Source: Pseudosulfitobacter sp. DSM 107133
GTDB taxonomy: Bacteria; Pseudomonadota; Alphaproteobacteria; Rhodobacterales; Rhodobacteraceae
Length of the DNA: 64,000 bases
Assembly: GCF_022788695.1 (NCBI RefSeq)
Contig: NZ_CP085154.1
Coordinates: forward strand, 248,001-312,000
Direction: 5' to 3'
Each line of letters begins with the position of its first letter. The first letter of the stretch is position 1. The position numbers were made by a program, and so were the translations under genes. The notes beneath the pieces are model-generated. The model saw nothing but the letters and a program-made list of their open reading frames with translations. It did not search any database and had not been told where the DNA came from. Below are positions 35,329 through 43,730 of this stretch, one piece after another.

Positions 35329-36879
35329 TTAGTGGAACTTGGCAATCACGCCCGATTTCAGGCGGCTGGCATAAGAGTTCAACTCGGCCCGCACGATCCG
35401 CATCAGGAAGTACAGCGCAAAGATGTTGACCACCGCCATGGCAAAGATCGCCGCGTCCGAAAAGTCGATGACAGGGCCCAGGCTGGCCGCCGCACCGATC
35501 ACGATGAACACGCAGAAGATCAGCTTGAAGGTCAGCTCGGATGTCTTGCCTTCGCCAAACAGATAGGTCCACGCCTTCAGCCCGTAATACGACCACGAGA
35601 TCATGGTGGAGAAGGCGAACAGGATCACCGCAACCGCCAGAACATAGGGGAACCAGCTGATGCCCGACGCAAAGGCCGCCGATGTCAGCGCCACGCCGGT
35701 GTTGCCATCAACAGTGGCAATCGCCGTGCCCGCTTCGTTCAGCACGAACCGTCCCGTGTCCGGGTCTACGATCAACTGCTGCGAAATGGTGATGACCAGC
35801 GCGGTCATCGTACAGATCACAACGGTGTCGATCAGCGGTTCCAGCAGGGATACGAACCCTTCGGTAATCGGCTCTTTGGTGCGCACCGCCGAGTGGGCGA
35901 TGGCCGCCGAACCGACGCCCGCCTCGTTCGAGAAAGCCGCACGTTTAAAGCCCTGGATCAACGCACCGACCAGACCGCCCGCAACGCCAAGCCCGCTAAA
36001 GGCCCCTTCGAAGATCTGGCCAAATGCCCAGCCGATCTTGTCATAGTTCACCGCCAGAATGATCAACGCCGCACCGACATAGAGGATGCCCATGAAGGGC
36101 ACGATCTTTTCGGTGACATTGGCGATGGATTTGATACCACCCACGATCACGGCAAAAACGATGGCCGCAAAGATGATGCCGGTGATCCAGCCCGGATAAT
36201 CCCCGACAATCCCCGAAATTTGTGCATGTGCCTGATTGGCCTGGAACATATTGCCCCCGCCAAACGCACCAAGGATACAAAAGATCGAGAACAGCACCGC
36301 CAGGATCTTGCCCCCCGGCAGGCCCAGTTCGTCGAAGCCTTTCGAGATATAGTACATCGGACCGCCCGAAACCGTACCATCGGGGTATTCGTTGCGGTAT
36401 TTCACGCCCAAGGTACATTCGGTGAATTTGGACGCCATGCCCAGAAGGCCGGCAAGGATCATCCAGAACGTCGCGCCGGGGCCGCCAATGCCAACCGCCA
36501 CGGCAACACCAGCGATGTTGCCCAGACCGACCGTGCCTGACAGCGCGGTGGCCAGCGCCTGAAAATGGCTGACCTCGCCCGCGTCATTCGGGTCGGAATA
36601 GTCGCCTTTGACCAGCGCGATGGCGTGACCGAAGAACCGGAACTGAACGAAACCGAAATACAGGGTGAAAACCGTGGCCGCGACCACCAGCCACATCACG
36701 ATCCACGGGAAACTGGTGCCGGGGAATGGGGCGAAGATCAGGTTGACGAAGGGGCCGGTAAAGGCAGCAAAGGCCTCGTTCACTTTCGCGTCTAGGCTGT
36801 CGGCCTCTTGCGCCAAAGCCGGAACCGCAGAGGCCGACAGCGCCGCCAAAGACAGCGCCAGTTTGTGAAGAATGTTCAT
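35329..36879 (-). CDS. alanine/glycine:cation symporter (AgcS family)
   Basis: The 516-residue membrane protein is an AgcS sodium-amino acid symporter with about ten membrane segments. The family signature SNEAGVGSAAIAHSAV is present, as are GSVGLGNIAGVAVAV-type glycine-rich helices. It begins with an apparent signal peptide ([18 protein letters not shown]), which is seen in some Rhodobacteraceae members. It imports alanine, glycine or related small amino acids. The gene lies 11 bp downstream of the universal stress protein gene, so the two are probably one operon. Confidence 0.92.
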   Translation of the reverse strand: MNILHKLALSLAALSASAVPALAQEADSLDAKVNEAFAAFTGPFVNLIFAPFPGTSFPWIVMWLVVAATVFTLYFGFVQFRFFGHAIALVKGDYSDPNDAGEVSHFQALATALSGTVGLGNIAGVAVAVGIGGPGATFWMILAGLLGMASKFTECTLGVKYRNEYPDGTVSGGPMYYISKGFDELGLPGGKILAVLFSIFCILGAFGGGNMFQANQAHAQISGIVGDYPGWITGIIFAAIVFAVIVGGIKSIANVTEKIVPFMGILYVGAALIILAVNYDKIGWAFGQIFEGAFSGLGVAGGLVGALIQGFKRAAFSNEAGVGSAAIAHSAVRTKEPITEGFVSLLEPLIDTVVICTMTALVITISQQLIVDPDTGRFVLNEAGTAIATVDGNTGVALTSAAFASGISWFPYVLAVAVILFAFSTMISWSYYGLKAWTYLFGEGKTSELTFKLIFCVFIVIGAAASLGPVIDFSDAAIFAMAVVNIFALYFLMRIVRAELNSYASRLKSGVIAKFH

Positions 36880-36890
36880 GATGTCTCTCC

Positions 36891-37328
36891 TTAGCTCACG
36901 ACCGTCACAGGCACATTTGCACCCATAACCAGATTGGCGGTGGAGCTGCCGAAAATGCGCTTGCTCAACCCGGATTCGGTGGACCGTCCGACAATGATTT
37001 GCGCGGCGTTCTGTTTGGCCGCGGTCGAATCCAGCGTGTCTGCGACATTGCCGTGGCGCACCATGCCTTGCGCTTTGATGCCAGCCGCTTCCAGCCGCTC
37101 CAGCGCCGGCGTCACCACCCGTTCCATCGCGGTCGAGATTTCCTCTTCGCGACGTTTGTGCCGTTCCGCGTTTTCTTCAGGCGTCTGGAACGAATAGGGC
37201 GACCATTCGATCACATAAACGACCAGCAGTTCAGCGTCTCCGATCAGCTTTGCGAGGTTTTCGGCGAAGGTCAAAGCGCGGTCACCCGAACTTTTGCCGT
37301 CGAGCCCGATCAACAGTTTCGTCGTCAT
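36891..37328 (-). CDS. universal stress protein (UspA family)
   Basis: The 145-residue single-domain protein has the USP fold. The N-terminal KLLIGLDGKSSGDRALTFA and the C-terminal ATP-binding segment QIIVGRSTESGLSKRIFGSS are typical. Such proteins bind ATP or AMP and act in stress survival; a transporter partner is common in the family. It is co-directional with and immediately upstream of the AgcS gene, so it may modulate that transporter (inference). Confidence 0.92.
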   Translation of the reverse strand: MTTKLLIGLDGKSSGDRALTFAENLAKLIGDAELLVVYVIEWSPYSFQTPEENAERHKRREEEISTAMERVVTPALERLEAAGIKAQGMVRHGNVADTLDSTAAKQNAAQIIVGRSTESGLSKRIFGSSTANLVMGANVPVTVVS

Positions 37329-37589
37329 AAGGGCATCCTTCTGTCCCTGTGCCTGGCGATTTTCTTATTCGGAGGGGCCGGTCCACGTGATGTAGCCGAT
37401 TTCGCGCCAGGGTTGTTGATTGCGGCCCCATGACACGGAATGATACTGCGCGAATGAAAGACAAAGGGACCAAATCCTGGTGCAATGGCAGGAAAACCGC
37501 CCAAGTTACGATGAAATTGCAACAAAACTGGACTGATTGACGCGGGTGGCCTGTGAATTGCTCATCTTGTGAATGCGCTTTCAGGAACG
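37329..37589. other. gene-free stretch between usp and the rpsO terminator
   Basis: About 260 bp carry no supported coding frame. The part near 37329-37420 should hold the minus-strand promoter of the usp-agcS operon, but I could not pick a convincing -35/-10 pair. No tRNA or structured RNA was seen. Confidence 0.5.
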
Positions 37590-37620
37590 CAAAAACGCCC
37601 GCCGGTTAGGGCGGGCGTTC
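37590..37620 (-). terminator. intrinsic terminator of rpsO
   Basis: On the minus strand AACGCCCGCC pairs with GGCGGGCGTT around a 6-nt loop, followed by a T run. It lies about 45 bp past the rpsO stop, so rpsO is a separate transcript from the downstream genes, unlike the rpsO-pnp operon of E. coli. Confidence 0.92.
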
Positions 37621-37665
37621 TGATCCGACGCGGCTCTTGAGCAGCGTCAGGATGAAATCTCAAAC

Positions 37666-37935
37666 TTAGCGGCGGATGCCCAGACGTTTGATCAGGTCCT
37701 GATAGCGTGCTTCGTCTTTGCCCTTCAGGTAGTCCAGCAGCTTGCGGCGCAGGGCAACCATTTTCAGCAGACCACGACGACCGTGATTGTCTTTTTTGTG
37801 GGTCTTGAAGTGCTCTGTCAGGGTAGAGATGCGGCTTGTCAGGATGGCAACCTGCACTTCGGGCGAACCAGTGTCGCCTTCAGCAGTTGCGAATTCTTTC
37901 ATGACGCGTTGCTTTTCTTCAGCAGTAATCGACAT
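37666..37935 (-). CDS. rpsO: 30S ribosomal protein S15
   Basis: The 89-residue protein is a full-length S15: [20 protein letters not shown] at the N-terminus, then [14 protein letters not shown] and [16 protein letters not shown], ending [14 protein letters not shown]. It binds 16S rRNA early in 30S assembly. An AAAGGAGA site precedes the start. A good promoter lies about 110 bp upstream and a strong terminator follows. The leader of roughly 100 nt could host S15 autoregulation, as in other bacteria, but I did not identify a specific motif. Confidence 0.98.
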   Translation of the reverse strand: MSITAEEKQRVMKEFATAEGDTGSPEVQVAILTSRISTLTEHFKTHKKDNHGRRGLLKMVALRRKLLDYLKGKDEARYQDLIKRLGIRR

Positions 37936-38042
37936 CGGGGTCTCCTTTTCAAAAGGTTAAGGTGATGGCGCAAGCCGGGATGTCGTCCAGCAGGGCCCAT
38001 GGAGAAAGACGCAGTTGCACCAATGCGCAACGGCGATGGGGG

Positions 38043-38071
38043 CGTATAGGGGGATTCCCGCGCGAAGGCAA
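38043..38071 (-). promoter_or_regulatory. predicted sigma-70 promoter of rpsO
   Basis: On the minus strand TTGCCT (38066-38071) and TATACG (38043-38048) are separated by exactly 17 bp. Transcription would start near 38036, leaving a leader of about 100 nt before the rpsO ATG. The promoter lies just past the end of the RTX-protein gene. Confidence 0.65.
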
Positions 38072-38102
38072 AGAATTATTCGCGCCGCAAATTTTGTCTG
38101 GG

Positions 38103-39131
38103 TCAAAGGCTGGCGATACCGCTGCCCTGTGCCGCGCTCAGCGGGATCAACGCGATGTCGCCCAGGGTCAGATCGCCGCCACCGCTGATGTTCGCCACAA
38201 CCACGCCATCCATCGTGACATGCATGATGTCAGAATCATCCGGGTCAGGGTGCAGTGCGATGTCGGGCTCGGTCGCGGCATCGTCGTCATTCCAGACCAG
38301 CACAAGGCTGTCGTCGCCCGTGTTGAAATCCAGAATTTCAACCGAAAGCCCGTCCGCGACCCAATCGCCCGTCACGACCGTATCCGCCCCGTCACCCGCA
38401 GTGACAACGTCCTCGGCACCGGCCACGATCAGATCGTCGCCGCCGCCGCCATTCAGGAAATCCTTGTCGCTGCCGTCGGTGATTGCGCCGGTGTCTTCGT
38501 CGTGATTCAGTCCGATCACCACGTCATTGCCCCAGCCGCCAAACAGCGTGTCCGCGCCCGCTCCACCGTCCAGCGTGTCATCATCCAGCCCGCCATGCAG
38601 CGCGTCGTCGCCATCGTCGCCCATCAGCAGGTCATTGCCCTGTGATCCCTGAAGTGTGTCGTTGCCGTCGTCACCGATCAGGCTGTCGTCGTCATTGTGG
38701 CCGTACAAGACATCATCGTCGGACCCGCCATGCACCAGATCGCGTCCGGCACCGCCATGCAAAGTGTCGTCGCCCGCATCGCCGTCCAGCGTATCGTCGC
38801 CGTCCATGCCGTAAATGTCGTCGTCGCCGCTGCCGCCGTGAATGGTGTCGTCCCCCTCATAGCCGCCGATCTGGTCGTCGTCCTCGGTGCCGGTCATGGT
38901 TTCGGTGTCAGCGACCCCTGCGAGGATCGAAGCGGTTGCGGTTTCAAAAGCGTCGGTATCGTCAGGGCCAGATGCCGTCAGGTCGATGTCATCGCCAATG
39001 CGCGGTGCATTGTCTGGAACCGCTTGGTCCTCGGGCATATCCGCATCGGCATCATCGCCATGTGTGGACATGTCCACAAAGCTGACCGCGCCCACAGTCA
39101 TCAAGCCCATCAATCCCGCCAACCACAACAT
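38103..39131 (-). CDS. RTX-type calcium-binding repeat protein with N-terminal membrane segment
   Basis: The 342-residue protein starts with a hydrophobic segment (MLWLAGLMGLMTVGAVSF), then an acidic spacer rich in Asp (about 25-85). Thirteen consecutive RTX nonapeptides of the GGxGxDxLx type fill residues 89-205. A C-terminal domain of about 130 residues (LSVEILDFNTGDDSLVLVW onward) resembles those of Rhodobacteraceae Ca-binding proteins. RTX repeats fold into a calcium-bound beta-roll outside the cell. No type I secretion genes are nearby, and the N-terminal hydrophobic segment suggests Sec insertion or anchoring instead. It sits between truB and rpsO, an unusual position, and its function is unknown. 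Confidence 0.85.
   Translation of the reverse strand: MLWLAGLMGLMTVGAVSFVDMSTHGDDADADMPEDQAVPDNAPRIGDDIDLTASGPDDTDAFETATASILAGVADTETMTGTEDDDQIGGYEGDDTIHGGSGDDDIYGMDGDDTLDGDAGDDTLHGGAGRDLVHGGSDDDVLYGHNDDDSLIGDDGNDTLQGSQGNDLLMGDDGDDALHGGLDDDTLDGGAGADTLFGGWGNDVVIGLNHDEDTGAITDGSDKDFLNGGGGDDLIVAGAEDVVTAGDGADTVVTGDWVADGLSVEILDFNTGDDSLVLVWNDDDAATEPDIALHPDPDDSDIMHVTMDGVVVANISGGGDLTLGDIALIPLSAAQGSGIASL
38517..38867 (-). repeat. 27-bp tandem coding repeats (13 RTX nonapeptides)
   Basis: Thirteen degenerate 27-bp units in frame encode the nonapeptides at residues 89-205 of the RTX protein, for example HGGSGDDDI, YGMDGDDTL and HGGAGRDLV. The units have diverged in sequence while keeping the Gly and Asp positions, so they are under protein-level selection. 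Confidence 0.85.
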
Positions 39132-39214
39132 CTGCGCCCAAACTCTCTATGGAAAATCCCTTGGAAATAAGGCCACAGATGGGGGTAAATTTCAAAGCCA
39201 TTTCAAACCTATGG

Positions 39215-39748
39215 TTAACCGCGCGATAATGTCGGGGTGTCTGGATGCCAGGTTTCGGGTGCCTGGGAATAGGGCAGATACAGTGGATGGCGCGGATGTC
39301 CGGCTTTGGAAAGACCCAGATGAAACAACGGTTTCCCCACGCCGTCCAGCAGCCGCGCCACGGCCGCTCCTCGTTCCAGATGCGCCCCGTGCGTGCCCCA
39401 TGCGGCAATCACCGCATCGGCCCAACCGGCGGCCTGTGCAATCGCGGCATCATTCTGCGGCCCGACCGGATCCGCAGCGGCCCGCATCTTGCGCGGGTCG
39501 GTGTCCCGCCAGGCAAAGATGTTGGTCACGCAAAACCCGCCATAGCCCAGCGTGCGCGCCCGCCGCTCGCAACGCTCGACCGTGGGGTCGTTCTGAACCT
39601 CGGTCGCGGTTGACGGGTTCAGCATGACAAAGGTCACCCGCGTGGCGCTGTCATCCCAAACCCGCGTCAGGCTATAGCGATACCGCTCGCAGTCCGAATA
39701 AACCGCCGTCGACGGCGCGTCGCCCTTGGTATGTGTGCGTGTAATCAT
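39215..39748 (-). CDS. DUF1643 domain protein
   Basis: The 177-residue protein matches DUF1643: YRYSLTRVWDD, FVMLNPSTATEVQNDPTVER (with the conserved LNPSTA and DPT), GYGGFCVTNIFAWRDTDP, and AAWGTHG. The family is of unknown biochemistry and is found scattered in bacteria and phages. I chose the ATG at 39748; a TTG at 39784 in frame is less likely. The gene is co-oriented with truB but separated from it by a repeat copy, and is probably an accessory insertion in the translation cluster. Confidence 0.85.
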   Translation of the reverse strand: MITRTHTKGDAPSTAVYSDCERYRYSLTRVWDDSATRVTFVMLNPSTATEVQNDPTVERCERRARTLGYGGFCVTNIFAWRDTDPRKMRAAADPVGPQNDAAIAQAAGWADAVIAAWGTHGAHLERGAAVARLLDGVGKPLFHLGLSKAGHPRHPLYLPYSQAPETWHPDTPTLSRG

Positions 39749-39798
39749 GCCGCCGTTATGGTGCCCTGGCGGGTTGAAGGTCAATCAACCGGCCCGGC

Positions 39799-39839
39799 TT
39801 CTCTGGTTCAAAAAATCCCCGCCGGAGGCTCCTGCCCCT
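39799..39839 (-). repeat. dispersed intergenic repeat, copy E
   Basis: On the minus strand this reads GGGGCAGGAGCCTCCGGCGG, then GGATTTTTTGAACCAGAGAA and G. It sits 14 bp past the truB stop on the minus strand. The core closely matches copy F (GGATTTTTAGGACCAGAGAA) and is a variant of the GGATATTT core of copies A-C. Confidence 0.6.
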
Positions 39840-39853
39840 AGCGACCTGCGCCG

Positions 39854-40759
39854 TCAGTGGTTGAACACACGCGCCGGATGCACCTCGCCCGCCTTATAGC
39901 GGCCCACAGCCACGGCCTTGCCTTCGAAAGACACCCAGACCTCGTCGCCATATTCCACGTCCGACGGCAGCACCATGCCGGGATTGCCATTGCGCAAGCG
40001 CACTGCACCCTCGGCGGTGGCTTTCAGTTCCGGCAGATCGGCCAGCCCTTCCTCGACCGGGCGCAGATGGGCGTCCAGCGCGGGGTCGTGCGCCATCGCC
40101 TCGACCTGCTCCATGGTCAGCCCATCAGCAGCATCAAACGGCCCCGACCAGATGCGGCGCAGTTCGCGCACATGGCCGAAACACCCCAGCGCCGCACCCA
40201 GATCGCGCGCGATCGACCGCACATAGCCGCCCTTGCCACAGGTCATTTCCAGCGTCACATGATCCGCATCGGGGCGGCCCACCATCAGCAGCTCCTCGAC
40301 CCACAGGGGCCGCGCCGCAATCTCCATTTCCTCGCCGTCGCGGGCCCGCTTGTAGGCGCGCTGCCCGTCGATCTTGACCGCCGAGAACTGCGGCGGCACC
40401 TGCATGATGTCGCCCACGAATGTGCCCAGCGCATCCTTGATCTGGTCGTCAGTCGGGCGCATGTCCGATTGCGCGATCACTTCGCCCTCGGCGTCGTCGG
40501 TGTTGGTGGCCTGACCCAGCCGCACGGTGAATGTATACGCCTTGAGCGCGTCGGTGATGTAGGGGACCGTCTTGGTCGCCTCGCCCAGCGCAATCGCCAG
40601 CACGCCGGTGGCGTCAGGGTCCAGCGTGCCCGCATGGCCGGCCTTCTTGGCATTCAGCGCCCAGCGCACCTTGTTCACCACGGTGGTCGATGTCGGGCCT
40701 GCGGGCTTGTCGATGACCAGCCAGCCGGAAATGTCGCGTCCTTTGGATCTGCGGCCCAT
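39854..40759 (-). CDS. truB: tRNA pseudouridine-55 synthase TruB
   Basis: The 301-residue protein is TruB, which makes pseudouridine 55 in the T loop of all tRNAs. The catalytic Asp is in [19 protein letters not shown]; the N-terminal [19 protein letters not shown] and the C-terminal PUA-like segment are present. It lies downstream of rbfA with a phosphodiester glycosidase gene between them, a departure from the usual direct rbfA-truB adjacency. Confidence 0.96.
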   Translation of the reverse strand: MGRRSKGRDISGWLVIDKPAGPTSTTVVNKVRWALNAKKAGHAGTLDPDATGVLAIALGEATKTVPYITDALKAYTFTVRLGQATNTDDAEGEVIAQSDMRPTDDQIKDALGTFVGDIMQVPPQFSAVKIDGQRAYKRARDGEEMEIAARPLWVEELLMVGRPDADHVTLEMTCGKGGYVRSIARDLGAALGCFGHVRELRRIWSGPFDAADGLTMEQVEAMAHDPALDAHLRPVEEGLADLPELKATAEGAVRLRNGNPGMVLPSDVEYGDEVWVSFEGKAVAVGRYKAGEVHPARVFNH

Positions 40760-40848
40760 GGTGCCCCCTTGGTCTGTCGTGTCGGATCAACGTGAAAATC
40801 AGAGCGTGCGGCCTAGCCGAGCGCGTCTGTGCTGTCAATTCGTGACGC

Positions 40849-41589
40849 TTACGGCGCTTTGCGCGCCACGGTGCCGATGATTGGCCCCAAACGGCGGCCC
40901 GGATCGTGCCGCCCCAGATCGGGGGCATACAGCCGCGACACGTTGCCATCGAAATACAGCGCTTGCGGCAGGTTCAGCACATCGCGAAAGAAACTGCCGA
41001 ATTCGTAAAAGGTGACAAGGCCGTTGGAAATCACGAATTGCGCTATGTGCCCGTCCGCCGTGGTGCCAACCCCGTTGCGCACATAGCGCGAGGTGGCATC
41101 AACCAGAAAGCGCGGGTGCAACTCACCGTCGATCACCAGCATGGGGCCGGATTGCGACGCATCGGTGCAGGCCGGTTTCTCGCGCGCGAAACGCAAGGTC
41201 TCGATCACATCGGCCCGCCCGTCGCGCAAACACAGCACACCGTTGGGCAACAGGCCAAAGTTGCCCGGTCCGGCGGATGTCACCAGCCCCATCTCTTGGT
41301 GGCCGTCTTCCAGATACAGGCCCACGGGCGCGCGGTCTTCGTGGTACATGCCCGCATTCATCGCGAAACCCAGCGTCTTGCCATCTGCGCCCAGGGCCTG
41401 ATTGATCGCGTTGAACCCGCCATAAACCTTGTCGTTGTCATCGCGCAGGAACAGGTGCAGCTTTTCCTGCGTCAGATCGACCGTGCACACCGTATAGGAG
41501 TTGCCCAGATGGCTGCGGTTTTCGCAGGTTGTCGCCCAGACCGGCCCGCAGGCCAGCCAGACCAACGCACCGATCAGTGCCGCGCGCAT
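40849..41589 (-). CDS. secreted phosphodiester glycosidase-family (DUF2233/NAGPA) protein
   Basis: The 246-residue precursor has a signal peptide ([20 protein letters not shown]) and then the NAGPA/DUF2233 fold: GFAMNAGMYHEDRAPVGLYL, NFGLLPNGVLCL, SGPMLVIDGELHPRF, RNGVGTTADGHIAQFV and ALYFDGNVSRLYAPDL. The human member uncovers mannose-6-phosphate tags; bacterial members are thought to cleave phosphodiester-linked sugars in the envelope. Its start ATG shares a base with the rbfA stop (TGATG), so it is translationally coupled to rbfA, a surprising partner. Confidence 0.85.
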   Translation of the reverse strand: MRAALIGALVWLACGPVWATTCENRSHLGNSYTVCTVDLTQEKLHLFLRDDNDKVYGGFNAINQALGADGKTLGFAMNAGMYHEDRAPVGLYLEDGHQEMGLVTSAGPGNFGLLPNGVLCLRDGRADVIETLRFAREKPACTDASQSGPMLVIDGELHPRFLVDATSRYVRNGVGTTADGHIAQFVISNGLVTFYEFGSFFRDVLNLPQALYFDGNVSRLYAPDLGRHDPGRRLGPIIGTVARKAP

Positions 41590-41984
41590 CAGGTGTCGGT
41601 GTCCCGACGCACCGCATCCTGCGCAAGCATCCGGCGGGTGTCGTCCATCTGGTCAAATGTCTGATCCAGCTGGAACCGCAGATCGGGCGCAAACTTCAGC
41701 GCCAGCTTTTTGCCGACGACATGCCGCAGCTCGCCCTTGTTGCGGGCCAGCAGCTTCAGCACCTCGTCTTTTCCTTCACCACCCAAGGGCAGCACATAGG
41801 CCGTTGCGATTCTCAGGTCGGGCGAGGTACGCACCTCGCCCACGGTGATCGACATGCGGTTCAGATCGGGGTCGTGCACGTCACCGCGTGCCAGCACCTC
41901 GGACAAGGTGCGGCGGATCAATTCACCAACCCGAAGTTGACGCTGGGACGGACCGGCTCCGTCAGGGGACTTGTTCTTTGCCAT
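41589..41984 (-). CDS. rbfA: 30S ribosome-binding factor A
   Basis: The 131-residue KH-like protein assists late 30S maturation (16S 5' end). Family segments include [40 protein letters not shown], and [20 protein letters not shown] chose the ATG at 41984 (MAKNKSP), with GGGG upstream; an ATG three codons earlier is possible. It diverges from dapB over 89 bp and overlaps the glycosidase gene by one base. Confidence 0.95.
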   Translation of the reverse strand: MAKNKSPDGAGPSQRQLRVGELIRRTLSEVLARGDVHDPDLNRMSITVGEVRTSPDLRIATAYVLPLGGEGKDEVLKLLARNKGELRHVVGKKLALKFAPDLRFQLDQTFDQMDDTRRMLAQDAVRRDTDT

Positions 41985-42073
41985 ATACCCCATCTAGGAC
42001 AGCCCAGACACTTTGCCAAGCGGCACCGCACAGGCTAGACCTGCGACAAACCGCTTATTCAGGGAATACGACC

Positions 42074-42889
42074 ATGGCCGACACGATAGGAATTGCCGTC
42101 ACCGGAGCTTCTGGCCGCATGGGCCAGATGCTGATCCGCACCATTGCCGAAACGGATGGTGTGCATCTGGCCGCCGCCATTGAACGTGCGGGCCACGACT
42201 GGGTCGGGCAGGATGTGGGGCAGGCGATGGGCGGCGCGGCCAGCGGTGTGGTTGCGACGGATGACGCGGCCAAAGCCATTGCGGCGGCGCAGGTGGTGAT
42301 TGATTTCACCGCCCCCGAAGCGACTTTGGCGTTTTCGGCCCTGTGCGCCGACGCAGGTGTGGCCCATGTCATCGGCACCACGGGCATGACCGACGCCCAG
42401 ATTGCGGCGCTGGAACCGGCCTCGAAAAACTGCGCCATCGTGCGCGCGGGCAATATGAGCCTGGGGGTCAACCTGCTGGTGCAGCTGACCAAACGCGTGG
42501 CCGCGGCCCTGGACGAAGATTTCGACATCGAAGTGATCGAAGCGCACCACCACCACAAGGTCGACGCGCCATCCGGCACCGCGCTGATGCTGGGCGAGGC
42601 CGCCGCCGCAGGCCGTGGCGTGGTGCTGAACGATGTGCGCGACAGCGGGCGCGACGGCATCACCGGCGCACGCAAACGCGGCGACATCGGCTTTAGCGCG
42701 ATTCGCGGCGGCGATATTGTGGGCGAACATGACGTGATGTTCGCAGGCGCCGGCGAGCGTATCGTGCTGCGCCACATGGCGACCGACCGCGTTCTGTTTG
42801 CCCGTGGCGCGATTCGGGCCGCGAAGTGGGCGCAGGACAAGGCACCGGGGGCCTACGACATGATGGACGTTCTGGGGCTGAACGACTGA
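42074..42889 (+). CDS. dapB: 4-hydroxy-tetrahydrodipicolinate reductase
   Basis: The 271-residue enzyme reduces the product of DapA in lysine and diaminopimelate synthesis. The nucleotide-binding motif is [16 protein letters not shown] near the N-terminus; [14 protein letters not shown] and the substrate-binding motif [20 protein letters not shown] are conserved, as is the [15 protein letters not shown] segment. I chose the ATG at 42074 because it gives the family N-terminus. The pathway partner dapC is at 6975. Confidence 0.97.
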   Translation: MADTIGIAVTGASGRMGQMLIRTIAETDGVHLAAAIERAGHDWVGQDVGQAMGGAASGVVATDDAAKAIAAAQVVIDFTAPEATLAFSALCADAGVAHVIGTTGMTDAQIAALEPASKNCAIVRAGNMSLGVNLLVQLTKRVAAALDEDFDIEVIEAHHHHKVDAPSGTALMLGEAAAAGRGVVLNDVRDSGRDGITGARKRGDIGFSAIRGGDIVGEHDVMFAGAGERIVLRHMATDRVLFARGAIRAAKWAQDKAPGAYDMMDVLGLND

Positions 42890-42987
42890 GGCCTGCGGGT
42901 CTGACGCCGACATTTCGGAATTTTTGAACCAAACGGCGATGGCGTCCGTATCTCTTGGTGTACCCGAATGCAGCCGAGAGTTCAGCG

Positions 42988-43347
42988 ATGCCCTCCAAAC
43001 TCAGTATCAGTGCGATCTTCGCGGCGTTGAGTGTTGCGCTGCCTGTCTGGGCAGAGTCAAACGTGGTGACCTCGCAGACCGATTTCGTCAAGCTGGTCAG
43101 CGGCAAGACCCTGACCCGTCCGCTGGTCAGGATCGAAGTGCGCCCCGATGGCAGCATCGCGGGCAAAGGTGCGGCCTGGGACGTGACCGGCACATGGAAA
43201 TGGCAGGGCAGCTATTTTTGCCGCGACCTGTACTGGGGCGGCGATGCGCTGGGTTACAATTGTCAGGAGGTCCGGGTCGAACCCGGACGCATCCGTTTCA
43301 CCTCGGACAAGGGGCAGGGCGACAGCGCGGCGTTTCGCCTGAACTAG
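42988..43347 (+). CDS. small exported protein of unknown function
   Basis: The 119-residue precursor has a signal peptide (MPSKLSISAIFAALSVALPV with cleavage near WAES). The mature part contains GKTLTRPLVRIEVRPDGSIA, AAWDVTGTWKWQGSYFCRDL and LGYNCQEVRVEPGRIRFT, with two cysteines that could pair. Homologues in roseobacters are sometimes mislabelled as dihydrodipicolinate reductase because they follow dapB; nothing in the sequence supports that. It is likely a periplasmic protein, and I do not recognise its function. Confidence 0.75.
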   Translation: MPSKLSISAIFAALSVALPVWAESNVVTSQTDFVKLVSGKTLTRPLVRIEVRPDGSIAGKGAAWDVTGTWKWQGSYFCRDLYWGGDALGYNCQEVRVEPGRIRFTSDKGQGDSAAFRLN

Positions 43348-43730
43348 GGTCCAGACCGGCCCTTCGGCACAGTCGACGCCAAAGTCTCGTGGGCGGGACA
43401 GAGCCGCACTTCACCAAAGCCCGGAATCAAGGTGCGTAGCACCGCCGGGCAGCGCCCGACCGCCCCATGGGCGGGCGCTTCCTCACCGTGTTTCACCTAT
43501 TCTCCCCCACGCCAAAGACGAGACATAAAGTGGCACTAACCAACGTCCCGATGCCCACCCGCGGTCAGGCACTGCCCTGTGTGGGTAGATCATTCAGGGC
43601 TCATTCCAGCCGTTCGCTACATTTTTCACGAATGACCGCTTGGCCCCCGTCCGGTCCTTCGGACATAGCTACGCGCTATGGGGCAGCGGTGTGACCCAAA
43701 AGTCGGCGCGCTTGGCATCTGACACCGGAG
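43348..43730. other. 383-bp gene-free stretch with a GC-rich inverted repeat
   Basis: No coding frame here has a plausible start, ribosome binding site or family match. The stretch holds a strong inverted repeat at 43451-43479 and a smaller hairpin (GTCCG/CGGAC near 43655). Base composition is less GC-biased than the neighbours in places. It could be relic DNA from a lost gene or a short mobile repeat, but I cannot show either. Confidence 0.5.
43451..43479. repeat. GC-rich palindromic repeat candidate
   Basis: AGCGCCCG (43451-43458) pairs with CGGGCGCT (43472-43479), with an inner CCCATGGG palindrome in the loop. It resembles short palindromic elements that I recall as recurring in Rhodobacteraceae genomes, but only one copy is present here. 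Confidence 0.45.

Noticed and set aside
38517..38867. Periodic 27-bp repeats as a possible CRISPR or minisatellite
   Set aside because: The periodicity is nine codons in frame with conserved Gly/Asp, as expected for RTX nonapeptides; there are no unique spacers.
42988..43347. Second dihydrodipicolinate reductase after dapB
   Set aside because: The protein is only 119 residues, has a signal peptide and no nucleotide-binding motif; the name probably spreads from its neighbour.
43467..43694. Short plus-strand open frame of about 75 codons in the gap after 43347
   Set aside because: No canonical start with a ribosome binding site, no signal or family features, and it overlaps palindromic DNA.
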